From contig SFFJ01000002.1 of NCBI GenBank assembly GCA_004557855.1, forward strand, positions 46,209-110,208: a DNA stretch of 64,000 nt, written 5' to 3'. The notes beneath the pieces were generated by a model. That model was not told the DNA's origin. It did not search any database and saw only the letters and a program-made list of their open reading frames with translations. Of this stretch, positions 30,780 to 39,485 are shown piece after piece (within the stretch, counting starts at the first letter, position 1; every line of letters starts with the position of its first letter). Both the position numbers and the translations under genes were made by a program. This stretch comes from Oscillospiraceae bacterium (GTDB taxonomy: Bacteria > Bacillota > Clostridia > Oscillospirales > Ruminococcaceae).

Positions 30780-31119
30780 GGCTTTCACCTCCCATCAGGC
30801 GGCGGTAGAGGGGACTGCGGTATTTTTCGGTGATGTTGTTAAAAAGCGCCGTGCCGGGGGCGGGTGCGGAGAAAGCCGCCGGGCGGGGTGCTGCTTGGGG
30901 GTGGGAAATGCCGGGGCGGTATTCTTCGGTAGAATTATTAAACTGTGCCGTGGTGGGGGCAGGTGCGAAGAAGACCGCCGGGCAGGTTACTGTGCGGGGG
31001 TGGGAAATGCCGGGACGGTATTTTTCAGTAGAATTATTAAACCGTGCCGTGGCGGGGGCGGGTGCGAAGAAGGCCGTCGGGCGGTTTTTTGCGTAGGGGT
31101 GGGAAAGCAGCTTACGCAT
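30772..31119 (-). CDS. repeat-coding ORF between znuC and znuB
   Basis: This 115-residue ORF is made of three 33-residue repeats with the core FNNSTEKYRPGISHP and an FFAPAPATA segment. Its Shine-Dalgarno and first codons copy those of znuB, and its last codons (SPLYRRLMGGESHA) copy the znuC end, because the junction has been duplicated around a 3 x 99-bp tandem repeat. It overlaps znuC by eight bases and znuB by eight bases, the normal spacing for this operon, so it is likely translated. It may be recently created and without function. Confidence 0.5.
   Translation of the reverse strand: MRKLLSHPYAKNRPTAFFAPAPATARFNNSTEKYRPGISHPRTVTCPAVFFAPAPTTAQFNNSTEEYRPGISHPQAAPRPAAFSAPAPGTALFNNITEKYRSPLYRRLMGGESHA
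30811..31107 (-). repeat. three 99-bp tandem repeats in the znu operon
   Basis: Units start at 30811, 30910 and 31009. They are flanked by direct copies of a 58-base znuC/znuB junction (30763-30820 and 31103-31160, differing at about two positions). A length of 99 keeps the frame open. Confidence 0.92.
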
Positions 31120-31813
31120 GGCTTTCACCTCCCATCAGGCGGCGATAGAGGGGACTGCGGCGGTATTCTTCGGCGGTGCCGTCAAAATGCTCGGCACCGA
31201 GATGCAGGATGCGGGTGGCGTGCCGCAGCGCCTCCGGGACGTCGTGGGTGACCATGATGACGGTGACCCCCTCCTCCCGGTTCAGACGGTCAACGACCTC
31301 GTACAGCTCATTCGCAACGGTGGGGTCAAGCCCGGTGAAGGGCTCATCCATGAGCAGCAGGCGGCCGGCGGCACACAGGGCCCGTGCCAGCAGCACCCGC
31401 TGCTGCTGCCCGCCGGAAAGCTCCCGGTAGCAGCGCCCGGCCAGATTTTCGGCGCCCAGCAGCCGCAGCTTTTCCATTGCCTTTTCACGGTCGGCGCGGG
31501 AATAGAAGGGGGCAAAGCCCTTGGCGGCCAGCAGGCCGCTTAACACCACCTCCGTCACCGAGGCGGGGAAATCCCGCTGGATGGGGGTTTGCTGGGGCAG
31601 GTAGCCCACCTGCGAGGGCGGCAGATGAAAATGGATATGGCCGCCGGTGGGGCGGATCAGGCCGAGGATACCCCGCAGCAGGGTGGACTTCCCGGCGCCG
31701 TTTTCCCCGACGATGGCGAGATAGTCGCCCTCCTGCACCGATAATTCCAGATGGGAAAGGACGCATTTGCCCTCATAGCCCAGGGAAAGGTCGCAGCACT
31801 GAATGACGGTCAT
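31112..31813 (-). CDS. znuC: metal ABC transporter ATPase (ZnuC family)
   Basis: This 233-residue ATPase has Walker A GENGAGKST (36-44), the signature LSGGQQQR (about 136-143), Walker B LLLMDEP and the switch histidine in MVTHD. It powers zinc or manganese uptake through ZnuB. Its ATG overlaps the stop of the fur-family gene by four bases (GCATGACC), so the two are translationally coupled. Its 3' end is duplicated downstream. Confidence 0.95.
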   Translation of the reverse strand: MTVIQCCDLSLGYEGKCVLSHLELSVQEGDYLAIVGENGAGKSTLLRGILGLIRPTGGHIHFHLPPSQVGYLPQQTPIQRDFPASVTEVVLSGLLAAKGFAPFYSRADREKAMEKLRLLGAENLAGRCYRELSGGQQQRVLLARALCAAGRLLLMDEPFTGLDPTVANELYEVVDRLNREEGVTVIMVTHDVPEALRHATRILHLGAEHFDGTAEEYRRSPLYRRLMGGESHA

Positions 31814-32220
31814 GCTCTCCCCTCCTTTGCGGCGCAGGCGGCGCAGGTGCCGTAGAGAATGGTATTTTTATAATCGATGAAAAAGCCGTGGTGCTCCCGG
31901 ATGTGCTGCGAAAGCTGCTCCATCTGGCTGCAATCGAGGTGGAACAGCCGCCCGCAGCGCTCGCAGACCATGTGGGGGTGCAGGTGGCAGTCGTGGTGGT
32001 CGCCGGTGTACTGGTAGCAGGCGGCGGCCCCCTCCGCGGGGATAAAACGGCGCACCTGCCCGGCGGCGGTCAGGCGCTCCAAATGGCGGTAGACGGTGGC
32101 CTTGCTGACCCGCTGCTCCTGTAAAACGGCGGAGAGCGCTTCGGCGGTGACCGGCCCGGCCAGCGTTTGCAGGGTGGTGAGGATGAGGTTGCCCTGCCTT
32201 GTTTGATAGCTTTCTTTCAT
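31810..32220 (-). CDS. Fur-family metal regulator (Zur-like)
   Basis: This 136-residue repressor has a winged helix with the recognition helix near VSKATVYRHLERL (about 38-50). The dimer domain has HPHMVCERCGRLFH and a C-terminal CAAC, the two CxxC pairs of the structural zinc site. It heads an operon with metal-transport genes, so it most likely senses zinc and represses its own operon. GGGAGG precedes the ATG. Fur, Zur and PerR cannot be told apart with certainty here; context favours Zur. Confidence 0.92.
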   Translation of the reverse strand: MKESYQTRQGNLILTTLQTLAGPVTAEALSAVLQEQRVSKATVYRHLERLTAAGQVRRFIPAEGAAACYQYTGDHHDCHLHPHMVCERCGRLFHLDCSQMEQLSQHIREHHGFFIDYKNTILYGTCAACAAKEGRA

Positions 32221-32244
32221 GGGGGACCTCCCGAAAACGGTAAA

Positions 32245-32263
32245 TTTGCAATTCATTCTCAAA
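32245..32263 (-). promoter_or_regulatory. candidate Fur/Zur operator
   Basis: A partly palindromic 19-mer, TTTGAGAAT-GA-ATTGCAAA on the minus strand, lies at about +3 to +20 of the operon, between the promoter and the Shine-Dalgarno. Binding there would block transcription. Confidence 0.5.
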
Positions 32264-32271
32264 TTAGTGCT

Positions 32272-32301
32272 ATTGTACCGCCGGGGGCGGGGGTTTGTCA
32301 A
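32272..32301 (-). promoter_or_regulatory. promoter of the fur-znu operon
   Basis: On the minus strand TTGACA (32296-32301) and TACAAT (32272-32277) are 18 bases apart. Confidence 0.8.
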
Positions 32302-32322
32302 GGGGTTCGTGCAGGGGGCGGG

Positions 32323-32403
32323 CGGGCCGCAGGCCCGGCGGCGCAGCCGCCGACACGGGCGGAGCCCGTGTGTTTCGACGCAGTCGAAACGGCCTGCGGC
32401 CCG
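32323..32403 (+). repeat. GNA-hairpin cluster 12
   Basis: Outer arms (32323-32335, 32391-32403) enclose hairpins with GCA, GGA and GCA loops. The head CGTGCAGGGGGCGGG lies directly next to the -35 box of the fur-znu promoter. The cluster is between two minus-strand genes. Confidence 0.88.
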
Positions 32404-32415
32404 GTGCCCGCGGGC

Positions 32416-32446
32416 AGCAGAAAGCCCCCGGCCGGGCAGGGGGCTG
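32416..32446 (-). terminator. weak terminator after the 314-residue membrane protein gene
   Basis: On the minus strand GCAGCCCCC pairs with GGGGGCTTTCTGC. The T-run is short, so efficiency is uncertain. Confidence 0.4.
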
Positions 32447-32479
32447 CACCGTCGGGGGCGGGGATGCGAAAAAACGCGG

Positions 32480-33424
32480 TCAGAACAGGATGGGGAAGAC
32501 CTCGGAGAGGGCCAGCCCGCCGAGGAAGGAAAGCAGATTGGCAGAGAGGGCGTAAAGGGCGGCATGGCGGCGCACGGCAGGGCCCTTGCGGTCGGTGCCG
32601 GGCAGCAGGTAGGCATAGGCGGCAGCCTCAATGCCGGTGACGGCCAGCTCCAGCAGGATGTACCAGAAGATGATGGCCCCGCGGCTGGTTTCCCGGGCGC
32701 CCCAGTACAGCAGGGAGGCGTTCAGCAGGCACTGGGTGACGAGATTGGCGACGCCGATGAACAAAAGCTGGCTGCCCTTGCGGTATTTCCAGCCCCACGC
32801 CAGCGCCAGCTCGATGACGAGGGTGATGCCCAACCGCCCGAAGAAACCGACGATCTGCTGATGCGTGCCGTCGGCTTTATCCAGCGTGACGGTGCCGGTG
32901 GGGAGAGGGTCGCCGTTGGGATCAGTGAGAGTAAGCGCAGCAACTTCGGCGGGGGATTTGCCGCCCAGATCCAGACGGTAGACGCTATCGAAGGCATAGC
33001 GTGCGGTGACGGGGCTGCAAAGGAAGGTGTCGCTTTCGGGGAAGTAGAGCAGCAGCTTGAACTGCTCCGGGGGGAAATAGCGCCATCCGGCTTCGTCATC
33101 GCCGTGGCACTGCTCGAACAGATCCTCGAGGAAATAGTAGCCGTCGGGGTCCTTGTAGTCCACGAATTTCTGCCATGCGGGGTAGGCGGGGTCGTCCTCA
33201 CCCTGCTCCAGCACATAACCGGGGATCTCGCTTCCCGGCTGATGGACCCGGTGAGGGCCGTAAGTGTCCACCCGGGACAGCATGGTGACGTAGTAGTCCT
33301 CATCCGGCATCCCGGTAAAGGAGAATGAGGCGCTGGGCTTGGGGCCGGTATCCGCCATGGCGATGCAGCACAGCACTGCGGCCGCAATAAGAAAGGCCAG
33401 TAGGGAACGAAGTGATTTTTTCAT
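32480..33424 (-). CDS. secreted-domain membrane protein, unknown
   Basis: This 314-residue protein has an N-terminal signal peptide (about 5-24) and an extracellular domain of about 160 residues with many aromatic and acidic residues. Four membrane helices follow in the C-terminal third. AAGGAGG precedes the ATG at 33424; the frame is open further upstream but without a start signal. It stands alone between mltG and the fur-znu operon, with TATAAT at 33557-33562 on the minus strand. I do not recognise the family. Confidence 0.82.
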   Translation of the reverse strand: MKKSLRSLLAFLIAAAVLCCIAMADTGPKPSASFSFTGMPDEDYYVTMLSRVDTYGPHRVHQPGSEIPGYVLEQGEDDPAYPAWQKFVDYKDPDGYYFLEDLFEQCHGDDEAGWRYFPPEQFKLLLYFPESDTFLCSPVTARYAFDSVYRLDLGGKSPAEVAALTLTDPNGDPLPTGTVTLDKADGTHQQIVGFFGRLGITLVIELALAWGWKYRKGSQLLFIGVANLVTQCLLNASLLYWGARETSRGAIIFWYILLELAVTGIEAAAYAYLLPGTDRKGPAVRRHAALYALSANLLSFLGGLALSEVFPILF

Positions 33425-33606
33425 GGGGTCCTCCTTCTTTTTTGCTGCCCGAAAGGGAAACGGCAGCCCGCGGTTTTTCCGGCCGGCGGGGGTCGGCTCT
33501 TTTCGGGCACTTTGCTGTCGGGGGCCTTCCCCTGCAAGAGAAAGCCCGGCATCATCATTATAACAGGGGCGGGAAAAGCAGTAGAACAAGGTTCTGTAAA
33601 TAAAGT

Positions 33607-33655
33607 GCGGCATTTCTGTGAATTCCCTGCAAGGAAACCGCAAAATGCCGCAGAT
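33607..33655 (-). terminator. mltG terminator (long loop)
   Basis: TGCGGCATTT and AAATGCCGCA are perfect inverted repeats about 29 bases apart, followed on the minus strand by CTTTATTT. Confidence 0.55.
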
Positions 33656-33659
33656 TATT

Positions 33660-34748
33660 TTAGCCGGTCACCAGCCCGTCAATGCCGTACCGGGCATTAA
33701 CGGCCTTTGCCTTTTCGATATTGGCAAGGTGCTGCTGATAGGTGACGGCGTAGTAGTGGGTGTATTCCACATCGGTGACAAAGAAATAATAGGGGGTATC
33801 GTTGGGGTGCAGCGAGGCATCAAAGGCATCGGTGCCCGCATTGGCGATGGCGCCGACCGGCAGCCCGTTGCGCCCGTAGGTATCGTAGGCATCCAGCACC
33901 GCCTGCGGGACCTGATCGTGATAATAGGGCTCCACATAGTCCCAGATGAAATTATTGGTGGTGCAGCTTTGCAGCATGGGGTATTCGCTCGTGTTCTTCA
34001 TCCGGTTATGGAACACCGAGGAAACGTTATACATCTCCTCCACGCCGGCGCTTTCCTTCTGCACGATGGAGGCGAAGATGACCCATTGCTCCAGCGTGAA
34101 GCCGCTATCCGCCAGTGCCGCCCGGTTTTCCTCGGTCAGCACCTTCTTTTGGAATTCCCGCAGCTGGGTGGTGACGATATCCCGTGCGGTGGCGTCGGGG
34201 AAGAAGGAATAGGTTTCGGGGTAAAGGAAGCCCTCCAGGACGGTCAGCTTATCGGGGTCGGTACCGATGTCCTTCATCCAGTCGAAGTCATAATCGAGGG
34301 CGTTGGCCGCCTCCAGATACTCCGCCTCGGTGCAAAGCCCGGCCGCCTCCGCCGCCTTTGCCATCTGGAAGGAATTCCAGCCCTCCGGCAGGGTGAGGGT
34401 CACCGTTTCGCGGTAGCTGACGGTGGAGCAAAGCGCCGCGATCAGTTCCTCGTAGCTGCTGCCCTTTTCCAGCGTGAAGTCGCCGTACTGGTACCGGCCG
34501 TCCCCGCCGTGGGTGCGGCTGTACAGCTTAAACAGGGTGGGGTTGCGGATGAGCCCGGCATCCCGGAGTTCCCGTGCGATGGCGGCGGTGCCGCTGCCCT
34601 GTTCGATGGTGACGGTGACCGTTTCGCCGGTTTTCTTGCCGCCGTTTATCTCGCCCGCCACCGTGATGACCCCCACCGCAATGAGCAGCAGGAGGAGCAG
34701 CAGGATGACGAACCCGATCCGGCGTTTTTTGTATTTATTACTGGCCAT
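33660..34748 (-). CDS. mltG: endolytic murein transglycosylase
   Basis: This 362-residue YceG-like enzyme cuts new glycan strands and sets their length. A basic N-terminus and one membrane helix (about 11-32) precede a LysM-like part. The catalytic domain has the essential glutamate in SIVQKESAG (about residue 227) and FLYPETYSF upstream. CAGGAG precedes the ATG. It is monocistronic with a promoter at 34799-34827. It fits with the PBP, MurE and MreB genes nearby. Confidence 0.96.
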   Translation of the reverse strand: MASNKYKKRRIGFVILLLLLLLIAVGVITVAGEINGGKKTGETVTVTIEQGSGTAAIARELRDAGLIRNPTLFKLYSRTHGGDGRYQYGDFTLEKGSSYEELIAALCSTVSYRETVTLTLPEGWNSFQMAKAAEAAGLCTEAEYLEAANALDYDFDWMKDIGTDPDKLTVLEGFLYPETYSFFPDATARDIVTTQLREFQKKVLTEENRAALADSGFTLEQWVIFASIVQKESAGVEEMYNVSSVFHNRMKNTSEYPMLQSCTTNNFIWDYVEPYYHDQVPQAVLDAYDTYGRNGLPVGAIANAGTDAFDASLHPNDTPYYFFVTDVEYTHYYAVTYQQHLANIEKAKAVNARYGIDGLVTG

Positions 34749-34798
34749 AGGCGTAAGCTCCTGTCTTTTTATAGGATAAAATGCGGAATAGTTCTTTT

Positions 34799-34827
34799 AT
34801 TATACCCGCAATCGGAGCAAAAATCAA
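34799..34827 (-). promoter_or_regulatory. promoter of mltG
   Basis: On the minus strand TTGATT (34822-34827) and TATAAT (34799-34804) are 17 bases apart. Confidence 0.78.
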
Positions 34828-34859
34828 CCGCGGGCATAGGATGGCGGGAGGTGATGGCG

Positions 34860-35273
34860 ATGGTATTGCGGGCGTTTTTGTGGCTGCTGGCGGGATATTT
34901 TGCGGTGATCGGGCTGGTGCAGGCGACGGCGTGGGTGGTGGGCATTCTTTTCCCGCCCAAAGTGCCAAAGGGCTGCCGGCTGATCCTTGCGGTGGAGGAG
35001 GACGCCGACTATACCGAAAGCGGCCTGCACGGCTGCTGCCGGCTGCTGCGCCGCGGGGAAACGGGCGGGCTGCCCTATGCGGTGCTGCTGCCCCGGGCGC
35101 CGGAGGCGCGGGAGATCTGCCGGCGGTACTGCCGGGACCGGAATATTGAGACATTGGAATTGCTCCCGCCCGAAAAATGGTGTATGATAGAGAAGATCGG
35201 GGGGCAGGGGCAGCCCCCGCCCCCGGCGGGGAAAACCGAGGGATGGCAAGAAGGCGGCCCGCAGGCAGGCTGA
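34860..35273 (+). CDS. small membrane-anchored protein with repeat-derived tail, unknown
   Basis: This 137-residue protein has an N-terminal membrane helix (about 3-28), then about 85 residues with many Cys and Arg. The last residues, including the stop codon, are encoded by dispersed repeat copy B, so the original C-terminus was probably altered. The start at 34860 is eight bases after GGGAGG; ATG 34854 is possible. It lies about 110 bases before recD2 in the same direction. I do not recognise the family. Confidence 0.65.
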   Translation: MVLRAFLWLLAGYFAVIGLVQATAWVVGILFPPKVPKGCRLILAVEEDADYTESGLHGCCRLLRRGETGGLPYAVLLPRAPEAREICRRYCRDRNIETLELLPPEKWCMIEKIGGQGQPPPPAGKTEGWQEGGPQAG

Positions 35274-35320
35274 TGCCCGGTGAAGGCGGGCTGATGCCTG
35301 TCAAGGGGCGGCGACGCCGC
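35256..35320 (-). repeat. dispersed intergenic repeat, copy B
   Basis: Positions 35256-35308 are the exact reverse complement of 5088-5140 over 53 bases, and similarity continues beyond. It supplies the last codons and stop of the upstream gene and lies in the recD2 leader. Confidence 0.9.
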
Positions 35321-35382
35321 CAGCACCGGTTTGCTCCGCCGGAAGGAAAACCCGCAAAAAAGAAAGGACGGTGAGCCGCGGC

Positions 35383-37587
35383 ATGGAACAGGTTTTGGAG
35401 AAGATCTCCGGGACGGTGGAGGATGTGACCTTCCACAGCGAGGAAAGCGGCTTTACCGTTTTGCTGGTGGATGTGGACGGCGACCCCGTTACCGTGGTGG
35501 GGGAGGTGCCGCAGATCGCCGAGGGAGAGGAGATCACGGCGACCGGCAGCTACAAGGTACACGGCACCTACGGGGTGCAGTTCCGGGCGGAGCTCATCGA
35601 GCGCACCCTGCCCGCCACCGCCGGGGCCATCCGCAAATATCTGGCCTCCGGGGCGGTCAAGGGGGTCGGGCCGGCGCTTGCGGGGCGCATCGTGGCACGC
35701 TTCGGCGATGATACCCTGACCGTCATCGAGCAGGAGCCGGAACGGCTGACCGAGGTACGGGGCATCTCCCCGGAGAAGGCCCGCAAGATCGGGGAGGAAT
35801 ACCGGCGGCAGTTCGGCATCCGCACCGTGATGGGCCTGCTGGCCTCACTGGGACTGCCCGCTGCGACCGCCATAAAGGCGTGGCGGCGCTGGGGCGCCAA
35901 TACCGCCGAGGTGCTGAAGGCCGACCCCTATGCCCTCTGCTGCGAGGAGATCGGGGTGGAATTTGAGGAGGCCGACCGCATCGCGGAGCATTTCGGGGTG
36001 GCGGGGGAGGACCCCTGCCGGCTGGGTGCGGGGCTGCAATACATCCTGCGGGTAAACAGCCGCAGCGGCCACACCTGCCTGCCGAAGAAAAAACTGCTTA
36101 CGCTGGCGGCGGAATTTTTACAGGCGGCGCCGGAGGGGCTGGAAAATACCCTTACGGTTTTAACGGAGGACAACACCCTTGCGGCCTATGCCGTGGGGGA
36201 GAAGGAATATATATATTTACAGCCGCTGTACCGCGCGGAAAGCTATGTGGCCAGCCGGGTGTGCATTGCGCTGCAGCTGCAGCCGCCCCGGCTGGAGCCG
36301 ATGGAGGACGAGCTGGACGAGCTGGAGCGCCTGCAGGGCATCACCTATGATCCGGTGCAGCGCCGTGCCATCACCGAGGCGGTGCAAAGCCGCTTGTTTA
36401 TCCTCACCGGCGGGCCGGGCACCGGCAAAACCACCACCCTGCGGGGCATCCTGGCGCTGCTGGAGCAGAGGGGCGAAAAGGTGGCGCTGGCGGCCCCCAC
36501 CGGCCGTGCCGCCAAGCGTATGGCGGAGATCACCGGGCGGGAGGCCAGCACCATTCACCGGCTGCTGGAGGTGGAGCCCAAGACCGAGACCCTGACCTTC
36601 AAGCGGGGCGAAAAGAACCCCCTGCCCGCCGATGCCGTCATCGTGGATGAGATGTCGATGGTGGATACCCTGCTGATGGAGCACCTGCTGCGGGGGATGC
36701 GTCTGGGCGCCCGGCTCATCATGGTGGGGGACAGCGACCAGCTGCCCTCGGTCGCCGCCGGGAATGTCCTGCGGGACCTCATCCAAAGCGGGCTGGTACC
36801 CTGCATCCATCTGGAACGGGTGTTCCGGCAGGCTGCCGAAAGCCTCATCGTCACCAATGCCCATGCCATCGTGCGGGGCGAAATGCCGGAGCTCGGCTGC
36901 CGCACCGGGGACTTTTTCTTCCTGCAGCACCCGGATGCCTTTGACCAGCAGCGGCTTGTGGTGGACCTGGTGAGCCGCCGACTGCCCAAAAGCTACGGCT
37001 ACGACCCCCTGCGGGACATTCAGGTCATCACGCCGGCAAAGCAGGGGCCGCTGGGCACAAGAGAGCTGAACCGCCTGCTGCAGAATAAGCTGAACCCGCC
37101 CATGAAGGGGAAAAGCGAGGCCGTACTGATGGGCCGTACCCTGCGGGAGGGCGATAAGGTGATGCAGGTCCGCAATAATTATGATATCGTGTGGCAGCAG
37201 CCGGACGGCACCGCAGGCACCGGTATTTTTAACGGGGATATGGGCATGATTGAAATGCTGGATAACGGCAGCAAAACGATACAGGTGCGCTTCGAGGATA
37301 AGCTGGCCACCTATTCCTTTGAAAACCAGGACCAGCTGGAGCACGCCTATGCCGTGACGGTGCATAAAAGTCAGGGCAGCGAATTTGAGGCGGTGGTGAT
37401 GCCGCTGGAGCGCCGCCACCCCAGACTGCATTACCGCAACCTGCTGTATACCGCCGTGACCCGTGCCCGCCGCCTGCTCATCATGACCGGGCAGAAGGAA
37501 ACGGTGTACGCCATGGTGCAGAACGACCGCCGCACCCTGCGCTATACCAATCAAAAAGAGATGCTGCGGGAGATGGTGGAGGAATAA
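35383..37587 (+). CDS. recD2: RecD2 helicase
   Basis: This 734-residue 5'-3' DNA helicase has the RecD2 N-terminal OB-like domain starting EKISGTVEDV. Helix-hairpin-helix repeats follow (about 75-190). The helicase core has GGPGTGKTT with K349, DEMSMVD for Walker B, and the C-terminal UvrD-like motif AVTVHKSQGSEF. It acts in replication-associated repair. ATG 35383 was chosen over GTG 35371 on the family N-terminus. comF follows after one base. Confidence 0.95.
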   Translation: MEQVLEKISGTVEDVTFHSEESGFTVLLVDVDGDPVTVVGEVPQIAEGEEITATGSYKVHGTYGVQFRAELIERTLPATAGAIRKYLASGAVKGVGPALAGRIVARFGDDTLTVIEQEPERLTEVRGISPEKARKIGEEYRRQFGIRTVMGLLASLGLPAATAIKAWRRWGANTAEVLKADPYALCCEEIGVEFEEADRIAEHFGVAGEDPCRLGAGLQYILRVNSRSGHTCLPKKKLLTLAAEFLQAAPEGLENTLTVLTEDNTLAAYAVGEKEYIYLQPLYRAESYVASRVCIALQLQPPRLEPMEDELDELERLQGITYDPVQRRAITEAVQSRLFILTGGPGTGKTTTLRGILALLEQRGEKVALAAPTGRAAKRMAEITGREASTIHRLLEVEPKTETLTFKRGEKNPLPADAVIVDEMSMVDTLLMEHLLRGMRLGARLIMVGDSDQLPSVAAGNVLRDLIQSGLVPCIHLERVFRQAAESLIVTNAHAIVRGEMPELGCRTGDFFFLQHPDAFDQQRLVVDLVSRRLPKSYGYDPLRDIQVITPAKQGPLGTRELNRLLQNKLNPPMKGKSEAVLMGRTLREGDKVMQVRNNYDIVWQQPDGTAGTGIFNGDMGMIEMLDNGSKTIQVRFEDKLATYSFENQDQLEHAYAVTVHKSQGSEFEAVVMPLERRHPRLHYRNLLYTAVTRARRLLIMTGQKETVYAMVQNDRRTLRYTNQKEMLREMVEE

Positions 37588-37588
37588 T

Positions 37589-38275
37589 ATGACGCTGCGG
37601 GACGTGATAAGGAACCTGCTGTACCCGCCCCGGTGCCGTTTGTGCGGCGCCCTGTGCGGCTGGGAGGAGCAGGTGTGTCCTGCCTGCCGGGAGCAGCTGC
37701 CGCAGGCGGGGGATTTTTTCCGGGAGCCGGAGGTGTTCGGCTGCCGGGAGCTTTTGTGGTGCGCCCGATACGAGGGGGTGTTCCGCCGGGGGATGGAGCA
37801 GCTGAAATTTGAGGGCGTGCGGGAAAGCCTGCCGCTTTTCGGCGGGATGCTGGCCGCTGCGGTGCGGCAAAGCGGACTGCTGCCGGGGCTGACTGCCGTG
37901 ACCTATGTGCCGATGCCGCCGGAGCGGGAGCGTCACCGGGGATATAACCAGTCCCGGCTGCTGGCGGAGCAGCTGGCGAAGGAGCTGGGGCTGCCGCTGC
38001 GGGAGGGGGTACTGGCCCGGGACGGCCGGGCAACGGCCCACGCCGCAGAGGGTAGGACCGCCCGTATTGCGCTGGCGCAGGAGAGTTACCGGGCGGGCAG
38101 CCGCCGTCTGCCGCCGGGGGAGCATATCCTGCTCATTGATGATATCATCACCACCGGGGCGACGATAGAAAAATGTGCGGGGCTATTGAAGGCGCAGGGC
38201 GCCGGGACGGTGACGGCCGCCGCAGTGCTGCGCACCCCGCGCCCGGAGGAAAAAAAGCCGGCGGAAAAATTGTGA
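37589..38275 (+). CDS. comF: ComF family phosphoribosyltransferase-like protein
   Basis: This 228-residue protein has an N-terminal zinc finger (CRLCG...CPAC, about 16-37). The PRPP-binding motif ILLIDDIITTGAT lies at about 184-196. ComFC-type proteins support DNA uptake or processing. Its ATG lies two bases after the recD2 stop, with GGTGGAGGA inside the recD2 end as Shine-Dalgarno, so the two are cotranscribed and coupled. The link of RecD2 and ComF suggests handling of incoming or damaged single-stranded DNA. Confidence 0.92.
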   Translation: MTLRDVIRNLLYPPRCRLCGALCGWEEQVCPACREQLPQAGDFFREPEVFGCRELLWCARYEGVFRRGMEQLKFEGVRESLPLFGGMLAAAVRQSGLLPGLTAVTYVPMPPERERHRGYNQSRLLAEQLAKELGLPLREGVLARDGRATAHAAEGRTARIALAQESYRAGSRRLPPGEHILLIDDIITTGATIEKCAGLLKAQGAGTVTAAAVLRTPRPEEKKPAEKL

Positions 38276-38303
38276 ATTTCCTGCGAAATATGCCGCCGCG
38301 GCT

Positions 38304-38332
38304 TTGACATTGCCGGGGGATGATGGTATGAT
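38304..38332 (+). promoter_or_regulatory. promoter of mreB
   Basis: TTGACA (38304-38309) and TATGAT (38327-38332) are 17 bases apart. Confidence 0.8.
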
Positions 38333-38373
38333 AAACCCATAAACCGAACCAGCGAAGCAAGGGGGATGACAAG

Positions 38374-39396
38374 TTGTTTGCAAATGATATCGGAATTGAC
38401 CTGGGGACCGCTACGACCCTGATTTATATTGCCGGAAAGGGCATTGTTCTGCGGGAGCCTTCCATAGTAGCGATGGATGAGCGCAACGGGCAGGTACTGG
38501 CCGTAGGCGATGAAGCCTATACCATGCTGGGCAAGACCGCTTCGGATATCCGGGTGGTGCGCCCGCTGGAGGACGGCGTCATCAGCGACTATGAGGTGAC
38601 CGAGCAGATGCTCAAGCACTTCTTTGCCAAGGTGAACCCCAGCCGGGTCTTTAAGCCCCGGGTGTGCGTCTGCGTGCCCAGCGCCATCACCGAGGTGGAG
38701 TCCCGTTCGGTCATCGATACGGTAATGTCCAGCGGCGCCCGCAACGTTTACCTGATCGAGGAGCCGGTTGCGGCGGCCATCGGTGCGGGGATGGATATCA
38801 CCCGTCCCGGCGGCATCGTGGTGCTGGATATCGGCGGCGGCACCAGCGATATTGCGGTGCTGTCCCTCAACGGCATCGTCTGCAAGAGCTCGGTAAAGAT
38901 GGCGGGCAACAAGATGAATGCCGCCATCGTGCGGTATGTCCGCAGCACCTATAATGTTCTCATCGGTGATTCCACCGCCGACCGCGTCAAGCGGGAGATC
39001 GGCACCGTATGGACCGAGGGGCAGCCCGAAAAGACCGTCGAGGTGAAGGGCCGCAACCTGGTGACCGGCCTGCCGCAGAAGATCACCCTTTCCAGCTATG
39101 AGCTGGAGATGCCGCTGCGGGTGGAGGTCGAGCGCATTATTTCCGCGCTGCAGTCGGTGATGGAGCAGACCCCGCCCGAGCTGGTGGCGGATATCGAGAA
39201 GAACGGCCTGCTGATGACCGGCGGCGGCGCCATGCTGGACGGTCTGGACAAGCTCATCACCAACCGGGTGCGCATCCGGGCACATCTGGCCGAAAACCCC
39301 GTCGAGGCGGTGGCCATCGGCACCGGCAAGAGCTTTGAGTATCTGGGCAAGCTGTATGACGGGTTTGTCAGCTACACCAACTATTCTAGCCGGTAA
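38374..39396 (+). CDS. mreB: rod shape-determining protein MreB/Mbl
   Basis: This 340-residue bacterial actin begins IGIDLGTATTLIY (phosphate 1 loop). It has DIGGGTSDIAVLS (about 150-162) for phosphate 2 and a C-terminal GGGAMLDGL adenosine motif. It forms membrane-associated filaments that guide cell-wall synthesis. It starts with TTG, 10 bases after AAGGGGGA. mreC and mreD do not follow, which is common for Mbl-type paralogues. It is monocistronic. Confidence 0.97.
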   Translation: MFANDIGIDLGTATTLIYIAGKGIVLREPSIVAMDERNGQVLAVGDEAYTMLGKTASDIRVVRPLEDGVISDYEVTEQMLKHFFAKVNPSRVFKPRVCVCVPSAITEVESRSVIDTVMSSGARNVYLIEEPVAAAIGAGMDITRPGGIVVLDIGGGTSDIAVLSLNGIVCKSSVKMAGNKMNAAIVRYVRSTYNVLIGDSTADRVKREIGTVWTEGQPEKTVEVKGRNLVTGLPQKITLSSYELEMPLRVEVERIISALQSVMEQTPPELVADIEKNGLLMTGGGAMLDGLDKLITNRVRIRAHLAENPVEAVAIGTGKSFEYLGKLYDGFVSYTNYSSR

Positions 39397-39409
39397 AATT
39401 GCATCCATA

Positions 39410-39443
39410 AAGGGCCTGTCGCTTCCGCGGCAGGCCCTTTTGC
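39410..39443 (+). terminator. mreB terminator
   Basis: AGGGCCTGTCGC pairs with GCGGCAGGCCCT around TTCC (one mismatch), followed by TTTTG. Confidence 0.9.
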
Positions 39444-39485
39444 GGAGGCGGGCTTGTGCGCCGTGGCAAGCGGGAGAAGGGGGAG

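Noticed and set aside
30772..31119. Dismissing the znu repeat ORF as a shadow
   Set aside because: It has its own copied start signals and operon spacing, so it was kept as a low-confidence gene.
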